Below, piece by piece: positions 21,075 to 32,648 of a DNA stretch of 64,000 nt. The notes under the pieces are model-generated. The model searched no databases and was not told the origin of the DNA. It saw nothing but the letters and a program-made list of their open reading frames with translations. A program made the translations under genes and the position numbers. The DNA comes from Cotesia glomerata. Taxonomy: Eukaryota; Arthropoda; Insecta; Hymenoptera; Braconidae. The stretch covers positions 11,777,961 to 11,841,960 of the forward strand of contig NC_058165.1 of the NCBI RefSeq assembly GCF_020080835.1, in the 5' to 3' direction. Position 1 is the first letter of the stretch. Each line of letters opens with the position of its first letter.

Positions 21075-21238
21075 CACACACACACACATACATAGTGACA
21101 CCCTCGCGGGAATAGTCAGGAAAGCTTCCTAGGACCTCAAAACGTCGACATCTGATGAAAACTCGATTTTCGAAAAACGGGGTAAAACCAATAACTTCCC
21201 GATTTTTGAAAATTTTCAATTTTCTTAGCGGGAAGTTA
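21075..21238 (+). mobile_element. Repeat Z, right end
   Basis: After CACACACATACATAG comes gtgacaccctcgcgggaata, then ctcaaaacgtcgacatctga, then a segment with cccgatttttgaaaattttc, ending TTAGCGGGAAGTTA. The same sequence, inverted, follows the tail of the R1-clade copy at 57.31-57.48 kb. Confidence 0.7.
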
Positions 21239-21993
21239 AAAATGCTTGTAAATGAAAAGAAAATTCATTTAAAAAAATAAACAAAATAAATTGAAAAATA
21301 AAATTAGTTTTTAAGTATAAAATTAATTTTTTAGGATAAAATTAATTTTCTAGTATAAAATTAATTTTCATAAAAAATTTCTTTTTCATTTATTTCATAA
21401 ATTACAAGTTTTTTACTATAAAAGTGAGGTTAATCAAATTAAATTAATCTTTACGGATTAAAATAATTTGTCTCTTTTAATTTATTATTTATAACTTCAT
21501 CGATTATTTTAAAATATTTACCTCATCCGAATCCATCATCTTCAACAAAAATAAATTAACTCTAGTATAAATAATTTATAATTTATAAATATTTATATTG
21601 TTAACGTTGATTAAATGTTACTTATCAATAGTTAAAAATTGATTGTTTCTATATCATCATTTATATTATGGCTCCTATATACCAGCGACGAAGTTCAACA
21701 TATCCAGCTTTATCGCTGGATTTTTTCAAGCTGCGGGAAATCTCAAATACTGTCACGTGACTGATTTTGTCGCTGAAAACGAGCGACTAGCGACTGCATG
21801 AGGCCGCACCTTTAGCCACGTGAATCGGCGGGGCTCTGGCGTGAACCGCATGAATCTGCTTAGCTCTAGCGTGAGCCGCACAACTCCAGCGTGAATGAAG
21901 TATTTACAGCAGCAAGCGAATAAATAATTAAATTGAATACCATCGATAAGTAGCATTTAATCAAGGTTAACAATATAAATATTTATATTAACA
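21239..21993. other. AT-rich spacer with short repeats upstream of the MULE gene
   Basis: At 21310-21410 the word agtataaaattaatttt recurs four times. Near 21690-21790 are cagcgac/gtcgctg words and CACGTG. No gene is seen; promoter function for the MULE gene is possible but not shown. Confidence 0.4.
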
Positions 21994-24853
21994 ATGGCAA
22001 GTTCCATGAGTGAGTATTTTTTTAAAAAACAAATATTCAATAGTTATGACAAGTTGAACACACTTGTGATGCGTTATGAAAAATGTGAAAAACAAAAACT
22101 TTTCAATCGAAATCGTATACCATTACGTGAAGACGACAAAAATAGTGAAGAAAATAGAAACAGTTTAATTTATAAAACAATAAGATATGAACGCAAATTC
22201 GGTAAAAATTATCACGGAAGTGAAGCTGAAGTTCGTCAAACTAAGTATGTTCAGTTAAGTTAATATTTTTAAATTATCGATTGAAAAGATAACAATGGAA
22301 TTTTTAATCCTTTTTAATCAATATTTATAAACAGTTATCTGTTTTTCAAGATGATTTATAACACTAAATTAATAACTGTTTGTTTTTTTAGCTCTTTCAA
22401 GCGTGACTGTCCATTTTTTATTCAGATTAATAAACCTCTGAATGCGCAGGTACTTCGGATTAGCACTTTAAATCTTGCACATAATTATCCAGGGACTGAG
22501 GTATCAATTAATTGAATTAATGATAAAATTGTATTTTGTTTTTTGCAATAGTTGAAAAATTTTTAAATTTGATGTAGGAATATATCAAGCATATACCAGA
22601 AAACAAGAGATTAGATTGCGACCAAGAAAAAATGGTTCTTAATTTGCTTGAAATGAAAACGAATAAAACAAGTATCCAAAAAAAAAAAATAAATGAAGAA
22701 TTTGATAAAACAATGACTAAAAAGGACATACATAATCTGGCCAAGAAACTTACTAATCCTGATGATGATACAATTTTAGCTGCTATAAATGCATTAGAAA
22801 ATGACTATCGTAAGTATGAAAAATTTTTTATAATCTATTATAAAAATCATGATAGCAAGTAATAAAACACCATTGATAGGTTCAGCTTGATCGAATAAAG
22901 AATGAAAATAGTTTTGTTTCATTACCTACACAGAGATAAAATTTTTCTGAAAGACAATAGACATCGTTGTGATAAAAATTTATTTGTTGATTAGTTTCAA
23001 AAATTTAATTTCTCAGCTGAAGAAATAAAAATTTTTCCTTCAGTAAATTTTTTGTTGAAAAAAAGTTATTTTTCATTTCGGAAAAAACGATTTGAAATGA
23101 AAATTTGCAAGTTGTTTATCTAAAATTATTTTTTGAAATAAAATTGTTGACCATTTTCCACAAATGCATTTGTTATAAAAGCAATGCCTATTTTTTTTTA
23201 AAGAAAATATTTTTTTCTGAGTGTAAAATTTATAATTATAATTAATAATTTTTTACTAATTGCTGTTGAAAATATTATATATTTCGCAATAATTATTATT
23301 GAAAAGATAAATTGTATTCATCTTTAGTATTTTATATTATTTTTATGTTAATTGTAAAAAAAGGTATTTTCAAGCATCAAAAACATGTTTGCCAATAATT
23401 GATTAACGTGCATATATTTGGAAATAAAAACCGTCATTATAGTATGAATAAAAATTAAGTATAACAATATATGGTAATCAAACATGAATCAACTTTTTTT
23501 TATTTCTTTACAGTTGTTTGAAATTAATTTTTACTTTTCTTGTGATTGTATTCTTATTTAATTTTTTAAATTACTTATCAGATTATTAATTCAGAGGATT
23601 ATATTTTTCAACTAGTGAGATGCGATTAAATATGTCCAAATATCATGAGATAGTGTTTGTTGATGGCACTTACAATCTATTCAAAAGAGGTTTCACTCTA
23701 ATGTTGATTGATGTTGAGGACGCATTTTTGGAGACCAAGATTGTAGGTGTAGGAATCCTGACCAATGAACAAAGGGACACGTTGAGATGGTTCATGCAAT
23801 GTTTTAAAAATGAGAACATAGAAGTAAGTTCTTTGATAAAATGTTTTATGACAGACAAAGATCTCACAGAACGTAGTGTTATTGCGGACCTTTTTCCCGG
23901 CGTACCGACGTATCTATGTTTATTTCATACATTACGTACGTTCGGACGAACAGTTTCAATCAAAGAGATTGGAATTTCTTCTGCTGAGTGCACAACGTCA
24001 TTAGAACTTTTAGAGGAGCTAGCTAAAAGTACTAGCGAAATAGAGTATAATTCTATTTATCAAGAATTTCAGCAAGCAGTTCCATCTAAAGTTTTAGAAT
24101 ATTTTAATCTCAATTGGCATCCGATTAGAGCTGAGTGGACAAAATACAGTATGGTTCATTCCAACTTGGGTAATACGACAAATAATCGACTGGAGTCTCT
24201 AAACTCGAAAAACAAGTATGATTTAGACCGACATAATTCTTTGGTGGTATTTATACATAGTTTTTTTAAATTGTTAAATGCTCGACAACATGAATTTAAT
24301 CATAGAAGAGCTACCGAATTTTTAAAAGTACCCTCTACTTCTGTAAATTTTCTTACTGAAGAAGAAAATAATCAATACCAGAATATTTTATCGAAGCCTG
24401 TGTTCGATAAGCTTGTCGATGAAATAAAATGTTATTCATCAGTAAATTGGATAAATCAAAATCAAGTAAATACTCTTTATACTTTAAATCAAGGGTGGAT
24501 ACTCTTGTTTATTTGATAATACTCAAATTAATGTAGATCCACTTCAATGTTAATGTACATTTTGGTCATCGATGATGCTACCCTGCAGACACATCATTGC
24601 TGTGCGCAAACTAAATAATTTAACTTTGTTTGATTCAGCGTTAATTAATGAAAGATGGACTGCAGGTATGAAGAGGAAATTAAGTTCTATAGCAGATGAT
24701 GAACACACTCCAACCAAAAAAAATCGAATTGAGGACTCTGTGACGAGAATTGTAACGCCTAAGAAGTTATCGATGCATCAAAAGCAGTCTAAATTGAAAG
24801 AATTAACAAATGAAATTGTTTTTAGTGCAAGTAAATCCAACCAAGCCATGTAA
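21994..24853 (+). pseudogene. MULE (ZSWIM-type) transposase, spliced, broken
   Basis: Exons in consistent phase: 21994-22244, 22392-22500, 22578-22809, then from 23595. Exons 1-2 give the FAR1-like N-terminus (FKRDCPFFIQINKPL, HNYPGTE). Exon 3 is charged (QEKMVLNLLEMKTNK). Exon 4 holds the MULE transposase core: YHEIVFVDGTYNLFKRGF (first catalytic Asp), MTDKDLTERSV (second) and CLFHTLRTFGR, and later NWHPIRAEWTKY and NNRLESLN. The SWIM zinc finger follows as CTFWSSMMLPCRHI. Lesions: a one-base loss near 23617 before MRLNMSKY, a frameshift near 24510, and TAA at the CxC position of the SWIM finger. A basic tail ends at 24853. MULE transposases cut and insert DNA by a DDE mechanism. The large third intron (22810-23594) contains AT-rich repeat sequence. 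Confidence 0.82.
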
Positions 24854-25768
24854 GAGCACACAATGAAAATTTTTCAAATATCACAAACTGATTTGCGACA
24901 GAATACTTATACTAATTTCAATGTTAATGAAGTATCCGATATCAATAACAAGAACAATTGCATCCAAGATTCTTTACCAAGTATTAATCTTCCTTCGCCG
25001 ATAAAATTTGTAGGTCGTCAGAGTGTTGAGTCAACCAATATTATAATAAAAAAAAAATAAGTACTACTGATTCTCTGAATTTGATCTAAAATTTAATTCA
25101 TATTAAATTTATTGCTAAATTTATTATAACTATATTTTATTTGAGTATTTATATGCTTTGATAGTATAATTGTTTTTTATTTGTTCACTAATAAAGTTTT
25201 ATATTTGTATCGTTTTTAGTTACTTCCTACAAATCTTGTAGAATTTGTATGTATATATATTTTATATGTATTAAATATATATTATATGTAATAAATATTT
25301 TAAATGCAATAAATTAAAAATCGAGGAAATCAATGAAGAACTTCATTTGCTTTAAATTAATTTTTACCAAAAACTTATTACTTTTGAAAGTTTTCATTTT
25401 AGGTATAAAATGGGTAATTAATTATAAAAATTGATGAAATATGTTTAAGGGAATATTGTTGTGAAATTTGTTAAAATAGAATAGAGTCATTCTGCTGCAT
25501 TTGATTTGACAAGTACTTCAATCATTTCCTCACATAAAAAAAAATCGTTTTAAAATATAAAAACAATTTTCATTAAATAATTTTTATTTTTTGGAATTTA
25601 AATACTAAAATTAATGTGTTACAAATAATTATAACATCAGAGCTAAAACGATATTAAATAATATCTATAATTAAAGATCACATAAAACTAAGTTATGGAA
25701 ATAGAAGAATATTTTATTTATTAAAAACAAAATAAAATTATTTTATAAAATTTATACCTTGGATAACA
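24854..25768. other. AT-rich spacer, short open frame only
   Basis: A 65-codon frame (24863-25060) directly downstream of the MULE frame, with polar composition, could be its readthrough tail. The remainder is A/T-rich with no signal. Confidence 0.4.
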
Positions 25769-25973
25769 TTTATTTTATTTATTTATTTTAACAGTACATT
25801 GAACCCTACAGCAATGCCAATAATTGGGTTCCATAGAAAAGGAATGAATATAACAATTGTTTTATTATTGTAAAGCTTAAATATAAAATTAATAGTAGTA
25901 AGTCTATGCTTCATCTGATAAATTGATCATATATTATTTGATAGTAATTAACAATTAGATAGGATGCACTAAG

Positions 25974-28820
25974 TCAGTGTCCAATTGAGGAACAAAGTTT
26001 TGCAAGAGAGCCAACATTATTTATCGTGTAGATGTCAAGGCTGTTATCAATTTTATAAAACAAGTTAAAAGCATACATTAAACGATAAATAGGAGCAGAT
26101 GCAGCGAAGTTAGTACTCGTTAGTGGAAGTTGAAAGGGAACATTACTTCTCCAGGTCGGAGTTCTGAAAGTAATTGATTCTAGAAGTCTCGGACAATCAA
26201 CCTTGCCCTGTATCAGTCGCGTCAAGAAAATAGCACTGGCACATAGTCGGCGGTCCTTTAAAGAAAGCATTTTAAATCTACGACAAAGTTCTTCCTTATC
26301 CGAGCCCGGTTTAGGTTAAATTCGGTCAATTTTCCATACTAAAAATTTAAGGAATTTGTGTTGAACTTTGTCGATCTTATTGATGTGCACATCAAAGATA
26401 AAAGACCAGACCACCGCAGCATACTCGAGACGCGATCTAACCAGGGAAAAGTATACAGATTTAATAGCTTTGATTGAGATTAAGTTACGACTAGATCTAT
26501 TTACAAATCCTAACATCTTCCACGAGGAGGTAACCACTGCATTGATGTGAGGTTGAAAGTTTAGCTTATTGTCAAAAACAACACCCAAGTCGCGATGAAC
26601 TGACACTCTCAAGATCTGGGTGTCACCAATATAATAATCAAAAAGTATAGGCGACTTATTTCTGTAGTATGACATTATTTTACATTTTTTACGATTTAAC
26701 ATTAATTCATAATTATTACATAGGTCAACGAATTGATTTATAAACAATTGGAGCCTTGAGCAGTCCCGCACTGATCCAATAGTAACATAGAGCTTGGTGT
26801 CATCAGCAAATGGATCAATTTCACAATTTAAATCACTATTTCTTAGGTTAGATAGGATATTATTTATAAAAATTATGAACAACAGGGGACCAAGGTTGGA
26901 GCCCTGTGGGACACCTAAAGTAGATTTGAAAACTTTAGAGAATTTACCCTCGAAAAGTACTTTATTCTGTCTATCTGATAGATAGGATGATAATAGGATA
27001 ACCAGGCTCTCCGGAATACCCAACTCAGTTAGTGCTTCGACCAACCTTCATAAGCTAACCCTGTCGAAAGCCTTTGAGAAATCTGTGTATAGTGTATCAA
27101 CTTGCATATTATCAGCAAATGAGCAATGTATGTATTTTGTGAAACATAAGAGATTGGTTGCTGTTGATCTACAAGGTACAAAACCATGTTGTGCTGGTGA
27201 AAGAATATCTTTAAATTGAGAATAGATTTTAGTGTATAAGTAGATTTCAAAGACCTTCGAGAAGGCGCAAAGGATGGAGATGGGTCTATAATTTGATATA
27301 AGAGAGGGATCTCCAGACTTTAGGATAGGTAAAATTTTAGATGTTTTCCAGTAGTTAGGATAGATACCATGTTTAAGGCAACTCGTGAAGATAAGTGTCA
27401 AGGGCTCAACAAGTAAGCCAGCGTATGAGCGGACCAGAGAGCAAGGTATCCCATCAGTACCTGCAGACAGTTTGTCTGGTAATTTAAGTATTGAGGCAAG
27501 AGTTTCCTCAGTATCAGGTGTAAGCACAGAGTCCAATCCAGTCATTTGTTGAATGTGAGCAGTAATCTGACCAGAAGGTGGTAAGAATACTGAACCAAAG
27601 TAATCAGCAAAACAATCAGCAATTGTCTCTGGGTCCACTGTGTCTATACCGTTCACAGAGAACGACTGAGCAGAATTATTACAGTTTTTTTGTTTCTTCA
27701 GGAAGGACCAGAAAGCAGTCGGATGTTTTATGAAGTTCTTTTCAGTTAGTTCAATGTATTCAATACGAGCTTTTGATATTAGTAACTTAAGAGTGGATCT
27801 TAAGCGAGAGAATTGCTGATAGTGAAACTGAGAGCCAGTTGTCTTAAATTTACGCCTATGAGCTTCTTTCAACCTCAAGTCATCTTTAATTTTAGAGTTA
27901 AATCATGTTGGATATTGCCTTTTCTTCTTACCAGTATGGCTTATAACAGGTGCACATACCTTAAGTATAGAATTAAATTTATTATAAAAATAGTCACAAT
28001 TAGTATCAGGGTTATTCTGTGGAAGGATAGAATCCCAGTTTGCCAAAAGCAGTTCCTGTACAAATCTATCTTTATTAATTAAGTTAAAGTTAAATTCCTG
28101 ATGCTCAGGAGAAAAGCGAGACATTTTCGTAACTATGTAAAAACTTACAGAGATACTGAGAGCTGGATGATATGAATCTACACCAACCAGGGACCATGAC
28201 GATCCTTCCACAGAGCAATTTAAATTCGAAAATACCAAATCAAGACATTTATGCTGAAAGTTATAGATAAAGTTGAGCTGATTAAGTCCAAGTTGTTCTT
28301 GCCAGGTGCGCAAACAGTTAGATTTTATATCATAGGCTGGTGGCCCGGTTTTATTAACAAAACACGGAGAGTTGAAATCACCAAGCACTAGTATATGGAG
28401 ATGATCTTGAAGAAACACTTCCAGATCCTCGAAGAATTCCTCAAAAAGATGGAGACTGATGCTCGGTGCAATGTATACGGCCAGCAACAGAAGTGATGAA
28501 GTCCCAGGTGTAGAAATTTTAACACAAACAACATCAATGTCCTCATATTTTCCAACGAATCGATTAATGTCAATTATGGTTGATACGAGGACAGTGCTGA
28601 CTGCTATAAGTACTCCACTACCTCTGGATTTAGTCTTTGATTGTCTGTCAGCACGAAAGACATTGAAAAGATGTAAATCCATGAATTCTGACGAGAATTT
28701 ATCTAGAGACAGCCACGTTTCAGTTAGAGCAATCACATCCGAGTCCAGAAGTATAACTGATTCTATAATTTCCTCAAACTTCGTGTTTATACCCCTGGCA
28801 TTTTGATAATAGATAGTTAG
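25974..28820 (-). pseudogene. Non-LTR ORF2: APE endonuclease and reverse transcriptase
   Basis: One reading frame with three in-frame stops and no frameshift. It begins IYYQNARGINTKFEE, overlapping the ORF1 end. Endonuclease motifs: ALTETWL, RGSGVLIAV, LVLGDFNSP, LDLVFSN and DSYHPAL. RT motifs: NYRPISILCAFSKVFE, QHGFVPCRST, TDFSKAFDRVS, GVPQGSNLGPLLF and the catalytic FADD. The C-terminal part runs to 25974. The stops are TGA at 27903 (a Trp position in YPT(W)FN), TGA at 27048 (after DRVSL) and TAA at 26316. About 940 codons, a normal length for the clade. It would nick the target and reverse-transcribe the element RNA. Jockey versus CR1 cannot be settled without a tree. Confidence 0.85.
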
Positions 28821-29879
28821 AGACGTCTGCGTGTCTCTACTATTTTTGAGACACCACTCCTCGTGACCAACCTGAGATTTTCCTCTCCTTGGGATTTGCG
28901 GTGATTCATTTTCTTCTTCAGAGCAGCATACTTCTGCCTCTGCAAAATAGTCCAGTCTCTTTGAAACTGAAAGTTGGTTAACCCTTGAGGAAGGGTTTTG
29001 TCTCTCTTGCAGGTCTGAAACAACTCAAATAAATTATCAGCAACAGTTTGAGAGGCCAGAATAAGTTTGAGTGGACGCGGATTTAATAAAGATTCAGAGA
29101 ATTTGCCGAGATCTGATACATCTCTGTATTTTATTGGCATCTAAATTTAGAGCACCAATAGCAGTCTTAATACGAGAAAGGTCGCTTAACTCATCACTTG
29201 CACTATCAGAATCAAGACCATAAATGATAATATTTTTTCTGTGCCTGGTCCGCTCTTCAAGTTCATTGATAAGGTCATCCTGGTTTACTGTATCAACTGC
29301 GCAATTGTTGGTTGAAGATTTAAGATTATCATACTTAGATTCTAACAATTCATATTTCTTTGCTAGTTTAGCATTTTCTTCGGATATATTAGTAATCTGA
29401 ACTTGAACATTATCAAACTTCTTTGAGATGTTGTCAATTGACACATTAAGGGATGATTGTATCGAGATTAGGCGTTTGTTCATCGATTCTTTAATGGTAG
29501 CAAAATTCTCCGACATTGCTGCTTTTAAACCGCTATGCATATTCTTCGTGTGTTGATCAAGCGATTCTGTAAGACTTTCTTTGATTGATTCTTTCACTGT
29601 TCTTGATATCATATCCTTGAACTCACATTTAAGCTCATCCACAAGAAGTTCTTTAAAGGACTCCAGTGTTTGATTGGCTGGTGACAGGTCAGCACAGCAT
29701 CTGTTGAAGGCACCTTCAGGGGTTTTTCCCGTTATCATAGCACAGCTAGGATGATATATAGACCTACATCTGGAGCAAGAAATTGGCCTGGTAACAATAA
29801 CTGCATCACAAAGTGTGCAGTTGTGAGACGAGGATTGTGTTTGTGAGGTGCTTGTTTTGTTAGCAGACATTATGACCAC
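28817..29879 (-). pseudogene. Non-LTR ORF1: PHD-type finger plus coiled coil
   Basis: Starts MSANKTSTSQTQ at 29879. Residues 19-60 hold a Cys/His array (CTLCDAVIV, CSRCRSIYHPSCA, CC) of PHD/zinc-ribbon type, as in ORF1 of many CR1/Jockey elements. Residues 70-210 are predicted coiled coil with repeated LTESL and NISKKFDNVQ-type heptads. A charged region, ELEERTRHRKNIIIYGL, marks the start of an RRM-like fold. A one-base insertion (extra T) near 29110 shifts frame; the other frame continues as KFSESLLNPRPLKLILAS to the stop at 28817. ORF1 proteins bind element RNA. Confidence 0.75.
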
Positions 29880-29990
29880 AAGTGTTGTTTGTAAACACTA
29901 GTGTTAGTAAACACAATCACCACTTTGAAGGTAAAACAGGTCTGTAAGAGATGATATGTGACGCCCAGAGATGTCACTCAGATGACTCCA

Positions 29991-30374
29991 ACGGAATAAA
30001 TTCAAGCCTCGTGGGCAGTAAAATTCCAATAAAGAAAAGATAGGTTAGAGTAATGAGCCTGTCTTTTTATATTGACCACTTGAAGAGTTGCGTAATAATT
30101 CGCGAACTTAATGACTCAATCCGAAGATTACAGCTTTATAAATACAGTAAATATAATATCACAATTAATCGGACACTTATAATACACTGAATACTTAAAA
30201 AAAGTATAAGAGTTACAGCATACGACTTACACTTAATATATATCTTATACTATTTTTAATAAATAACAAATACTTAGTTATTATTTGGATGTTTCAATAC
30301 ATATTGAACAAAATCAATCAATATTGTCTTGAGACTTTTTCTTCAACTCACTTTTTGTTAAGTCTTGGCATTTT
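29991..30374. other. Spacer between non-LTR element and AT-hook gene
   Basis: A/T-rich, no gene seen. The first part may still be 5' UTR of the non-LTR element. It contains the probable 3' UTR of the minus-strand gene ending at 30375. Confidence 0.4.
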
Positions 30375-32648
30375 TTATGAAAGAATGTCAAATACAAGTC
30401 GCATCGGATAGAGTTCGAAGTTACTTTTTTTAAACAAATTTGACAAGTGTATGTCTATTTTTTTTTTTTTATTTATAGCTTGTTTTAAATTTTGAATTGC
30501 AGCTTTTTCAAAATACTCGTAAACACAATGGAAGTTTTCATCGTCCATAAGAGAATCTGGTAACTTTTCGCGAATGTCAGCAGTTGTAATTTTATAAGAT
30601 TTATCCATTACTGTAGCCATTATATCAGAAGTCTTAGTAACCCACATTATAATTATTTCAATTCGAAGTTTAATATCTAGATTGATGAAAGCAGTTAGAG
30701 TAGCATTATTATAATTTTTATTTATTTTTTTAGAAACTCTTCCAATCAGCAGCCCAATAGCTGACAAAACTTTACCTTTAGGACGACCTCGGTGTTTCTT
30801 TTGAGCAATTTCAATTGAAGAAATTTCAACAATTTTAGAATCATTTATGTTTGCTTCAGTTTTACTAAGGACAGTAACAGCAACTGATTTGCTTGAAAAA
30901 TTTTCTTCGGTAATTTCATCAGATGACCCTTTAGCTATTGTATCATCAGTAGCTTTACGATGTTCAGCAGCGTCATCAGGGTTTTCATCACCAGATCCTC
31001 GATCTTTAGTCTCAATGATTAATTCAAAATCTCCAGCTTGCTCTTTGGGAATTTCACCAGATGACCCTTCAGCTGCTATATCAACAGTAGCTTCAAGGCT
31101 TCTAGCTATTTTGTCGAGGTTTTCAACACTAGATCTTCTACTACTACTCTCCGGAATAGCTTCAAGATGTTCAGCTGCTTTTTCAGGATTTTCACCATTA
31201 GATCCTCGATTTGTAGTCTCAATAATCCTTCCAAAACCTCCAGCTTTTTCTTTAAGAATTTCACCGGATGATCCTTCAACTGCAATATCAAAAACAACTT
31301 CTAGATTTCTAGTTATTTCATCAAAATTTTGAACACCAGGTTTTTCAGCTCCCTTTTTGACAATTTTGGTATCACGTCGTCCAGCTTCTTCACTGATACT
31401 TCCTATAGCAAGTGATCTAATTTCTTCATTGTTGACTTCGACAAAAGGCCTGTAAGCTATTATATGACCAGCTTCCTCAATAGCTCCATCAACAGTGGGT
31501 ACTAGTTCATTAATTATTTCGATAGCTTCATCAAAAACAATACTATCGTTTGCATATAAAAATGGATAATTATCAATGTCACCAAGTATGTGAAGAAGTT
31601 TTTCGGAATTGCTTTCGTTAGTCCGATTTTCCTTGGTAGTTTCAGGTGCTGTCGTTTCAGTGGGCTGAATAATGTCATTTGGCTCAGGAGCAATCTAAAA
31701 CATTAGAATGTTTAATTTCATTTATCAGGATCAAAAAAAAATTTTTAACCATTATTTATTAAAAATATAATATTTAGATAAAAACTGTATTAAAATACGC
31801 ATATTTTAATTAACCATCTGTTAATTAGACGTTACATGAACAAAATTTTATATCAACTAACAACCAAAATAAAAAATTATTAAGTGTAGAGAGGGCTATA
31901 TTATATATTATTCAAATTTTTTGATAACATTTATTGTCATGGATATTCTTACCGGTAAAAAATGAGGTGGATGATTTTGCGACCAGTTACAATCAATCAG
32001 CTCTAAAGCATTTCCTAGTTGAATGATGCAAAAATAATAAAAGAATGGGCAATTGACCGTTTTCGATCTATAAAAATAAATATAAATTTTATTAAATTTA
32101 TGAAGTAAATCGTTTTATTCATGACACTGAAGTTAGCAAACGTCTAAAAATTTTTAATTTTTTTTATTTATTAAATTACAACTAAAAAGATATTTTCAAA
32201 AAATTGCACTCATAGTTTTTCAAGTTTTTTACATGTGAATTTTTTTTTTTTAATTGTTTAATTTAAATTATTTCAATAAAAAATTCCTATAAATTTTGAA
32301 ATGTCGGCTAACTTCATTTTCATTTTTATTCATAATTTAAAATAATTAGTCATTGCTATTCCAATGAAGATAGCAATAAATAATATATTGAATATCTTAC
32401 GCTGTTTAACGGTTAGACGTCCGTTTTGATACAAATTCACCAAAAAATTCGCATTTTTTATGGAATTTATAGTAAAATAAGGCTGGGTCCATAAATCTTT
32501 TCAACTTAGCAGCAGTAATAGTCTTGATGTCAAAGCCAGACAATTTAGTAGGATGTTCTTTGGCTTGCAATTTTTCACACCATTCTGTAAATTCGTTACG
32601 AGAGTATAATAATTTGCCCTTAGGCAAATATAAGTCATTCGGATTCAT
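30375..32648 (-). CDS. Unrecognised three-exon gene with AT-hook and internal repeats
   Basis: Exon 1 is 32648-32401 (MNPNDLYLPKGKLLYSR..), exon 2 is 32067-31953 and exon 3 is 31694-30375. Borders are GT-AG (CAGC|GTAAG, CCG|GTAAG, ttttag|) and phases agree (248, 115 and 1,320 nt), giving about 560 residues. Exon 2 reads NCPFFYYFCIIQLG. Exon 3 starts IAPEPNDIIQPTETT and contains two repeats with EGSSGEI, IIET, RGS and AAEH 69 residues apart and a partial third. Then comes an AT-hook (HRGRPKGK) and a helical C-terminus (MDDENFHCVYEYFEKAA) of about 130 residues. The acidic, repeat-bearing middle and the AT-hook suggest a nuclear protein, but I do not recognise the family. An in-frame TAA at 32406-32408, two codons before the exon 1 donor, is either a disabling mutation or a sign that the joint is different. 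It could be a transposon accessory gene. Confidence 0.55.

Larger units (their letters stand above)
25769..29990 (-). mobile_element. Jockey/CR1-like non-LTR retrotransposon
   Basis: On the minus strand the order is 5' UTR, ORF1 (29879-28817), ORF2 (about 28820-25974), a 3' UTR of about 180 bases and an AATAAATAAATAAAATAAA tail at 25790-25769. Both ORFs are recognisable over full length, so the insertion is nearly complete; only a few lesions have accumulated. The 5' boundary is not defined. Confidence 0.8.

Noticed and set aside
22920..23225. MITE in the MULE intron (acacagagataaaattttt ... tttttctgagtgt)
   Set aside because: Ends are only weakly inverted and no target duplication is visible; left as AT-rich intron.
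30847..31332. 161-codon plus-strand frame
   Set aside because: It is the antisense of the repeat-bearing exon of the minus-strand AT-hook gene; serine/leucine-rich composition comes from the complement.
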